From NCBI GenBank assembly GCA_025666215.1, contig CP102593.1, positions 628,501 through 692,500 on the forward strand: a stretch of 64,000 nucleotides of DNA. Reading direction: 5' to 3'. The translations under genes and the position numbers were made by a program. This DNA is from Xanthomonas campestris pv. phormiicola (GTDB taxonomy: Bacteria > Pseudomonadota > Gammaproteobacteria > Xanthomonadales > Xanthomonadaceae). This document shows, piece by piece, positions 62,996 to 64,000 of this stretch. The first letter of the stretch is position 1; each line of letters starts with the position of its first letter. Under the pieces are notes generated by a model. That model was not told where the DNA came from and searched no databases. It saw only the letters and a list, made by a program, of their open reading frames with translations.

Positions 62996-64000
62996 TTGTC
63001 CACGATTGAAGAGTCCCTTGCCCTGATCGGCCGCGGTGCCGACGAAATCCTCAAGCGCGAAGAACTGGAAGCGCGCCTGCGCACGGGCCGCCCGCTGCGC
63101 GTCAAGGCCGGCTTCGACCCGACCGCGCCGGACCTGCACATCGGCCATACCGTCTTGCTGAACAAGATGCGCCAGTTCCAGCAACTGGGGCATCAGGTGA
63201 TTTTCCTGATCGGCGACTTCACCGGCATGATCGGCGACCCCACCGGCAAGAACGTCACCCGCAAGCCGCTGACCCGCGAGGACGTGCTCGCCAATGCGCG
63301 CACCTACGAGGAGCAGGTGTTCAAGGTGCTGGACCGCGAGCGCACCGAAGTGCGCTTCAACTCCGAGTGGTTCGGGCAGATGAGCGCGGCCGACATGATC
63401 CGCCTGGCCGGCCAGCACACGGTGGCGCGCATGCTCGAGCGCGACGATTTCGCCAAGCGCTATGCCGCGCAGCAGTCCATCGCCATCCACGAGTTCCTGT
63501 ATCCGCTGGTGCAGGGCTACGACTCGGTGGCGCTGAAGGCCGACGTCGAGCTGGGCGGTACCGACCAGAAGTTCAACCTGCTGATGGGCCGTGGCCTGCA
63601 GGAGCATTACGGGCAGCCGGCGCAGATCGTGCTGACCATGCCGTTGCTCGAAGGCCTGGACGGGGTCAACAAGATGTCCAAGTCGCTGGGCAACTACATC
63701 GGCATCAGCGAGCCGCCGATCGACATCGTCACCAAGACCATGAAGATCGGCGACGAGCTGATGTGGCGCTGGATCGAGCTGCTGTCCTTCGACATAGGCC
63801 TGAACGAGGCGCAGGAGCTGCAGCGGCGGGTGCAGGCCGGCACCTTGCACCCGCGCGAGGTGAAGCTGCGCCTGGCGCGCGAGCTGACCGCGCGTTTCCA
63901 CGACGCCGCGGCGGCCGAGCAGGCCATCGCCGGCTGGCATGCGGTGGTGACCGGGCAGGGCGACACCAGCGCATTGCCGCTGCAGGACGTGGCGGTGCCG
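62996..64000 (+). CDS. tyrS: Tyrosyl-tRNA synthetase, partial (C-terminus outside window)
   Basis: A TTG at 62996, with GGAG seven bases upstream, begins [20 protein letters not shown]. The frame is open to the window edge (335 codons of about 400). Class I motifs are HIGH in [11 protein letters not shown] and KMSKS in [12 protein letters not shown], with the tyrosine-site [24 protein letters not shown] segment and [13 protein letters not shown] between them. A 165-base gap to the divergent M23 gene holds the promoter. It charges tRNA-Tyr. Confidence 0.93.
   Translation, partial: MSTIEESLALIGRGADEILKREELEARLRTGRPLRVKAGFDPTAPDLHIGHTVLLNKMRQFQQLGHQVIFLIGDFTGMIGDPTGKNVTRKPLTREDVLANARTYEEQVFKVLDRERTEVRFNSEWFGQMSAADMIRLAGQHTVARMLERDDFAKRYAAQQSIAIHEFLYPLVQGYDSVALKADVELGGTDQKFNLLMGRGLQEHYGQPAQIVLTMPLLEGLDGVNKMSKSLGNYIGISEPPIDIVTKTMKIGDELMWRWIELLSFDIGLNEAQELQRRVQAGTLHPREVKLRLARELTARFHDAAAAEQAIAGWHAVVTGQGDTSALPLQDVAVP

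Overview
The window is GC-rich Gammaproteobacterial DNA, most likely from Xanthomonas or a close relative in the Xanthomonadaceae. This is inferred from the housekeeping gene set and order (radC / coaBC-dut-algC / pyrE / xth / anmK / tyrS; speE-speA; comM-ubiK-glnB), the style of the proteins, and dispersed intergenic repeats (GGGAATCGGGAAT runs, alternating REP palindromes). No database could be consulted, so the species is not assigned.

Positions 1 to about 30,290 look like the right-hand part of an integrated mobile element. Its left section (1-5.7 kb) has minus-strand genes of the kind found on integrative and conjugative elements: an AlpA-type regulator, two small lipoproteins, a small membrane protein, a J-domain protein, a divergent XRE regulator with a clear operator, a short RadC/JAB protein and a DUF932 protein. 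From 6.4 to 12.9 kb lies a toxin-type locus: a stand-alone AHH-like domain that has lost its histidines, a DUF1629 immunity-type protein, and a 1368-residue protein with an intact-looking N-terminal AHH nuclease, a long Gln-rich coiled coil and a polyglycine tail. A coiled-coil membrane protein and an exported protein follow. A MASE1 sensor-like protein runs the other way. Behind it is a decayed response-regulator receiver gene split by an IS3-family element (14,856-16,109, with GTC target duplication).

The strongest candidate for an undescribed system is the minus-strand operon 28,657-17,660. A C5-cytosine DNA methyltransferase is followed by three tightly overlapping genes that resemble the DptF/DptG/DptH restriction proteins of DNA-phosphorothioation systems, ending in a 1844-residue HerA/FtsK-like ATPase, and then by a Vsr-type endonuclease. 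No phosphorothioation genes (dndA-E) are present, so the cassette looks like a DptFGH-type effector paired with m5C methylation. A possible PD-(D/E)xK protein (16,252) and a DUF6088/AbiEi-like regulator (28,877) flank it. The element appears to end at a tRNA-like T-arm sequence preceded by short direct repeats (30,168-30,296), next to a degraded IS5-type transposase.

From 30.8 kb onward the window looks like chromosomal backbone: an alpha/beta hydrolase, comM, ubiK, a P-II protein, and divergent speE and speA. It is interrupted at 38.2-44.9 kb by a compact biosynthetic locus: a single-module EntF-like NRPS (C-A-PCP-TE; adenylation pocket predicted for glycine) overlapping a GT1 glycosyltransferase, then a membrane acyltransferase. 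Next come a LysR regulator divergent from a three-gene operon (carboxymuconolactone decarboxylase family, tautomerase, DUF4865), an SDR, a SPOR protein and argS, chromosomal radC, coaBC-dut-algC, a DUF4124 protein, pyrE, xth with an overlapping AmpG-like permease, a small conserved protein, anmK, an M23 endopeptidase and the start of tyrS. The last part groups peptidoglycan turnover functions (AmpG-like permease, AnmK, M23) among nucleotide and translation genes.
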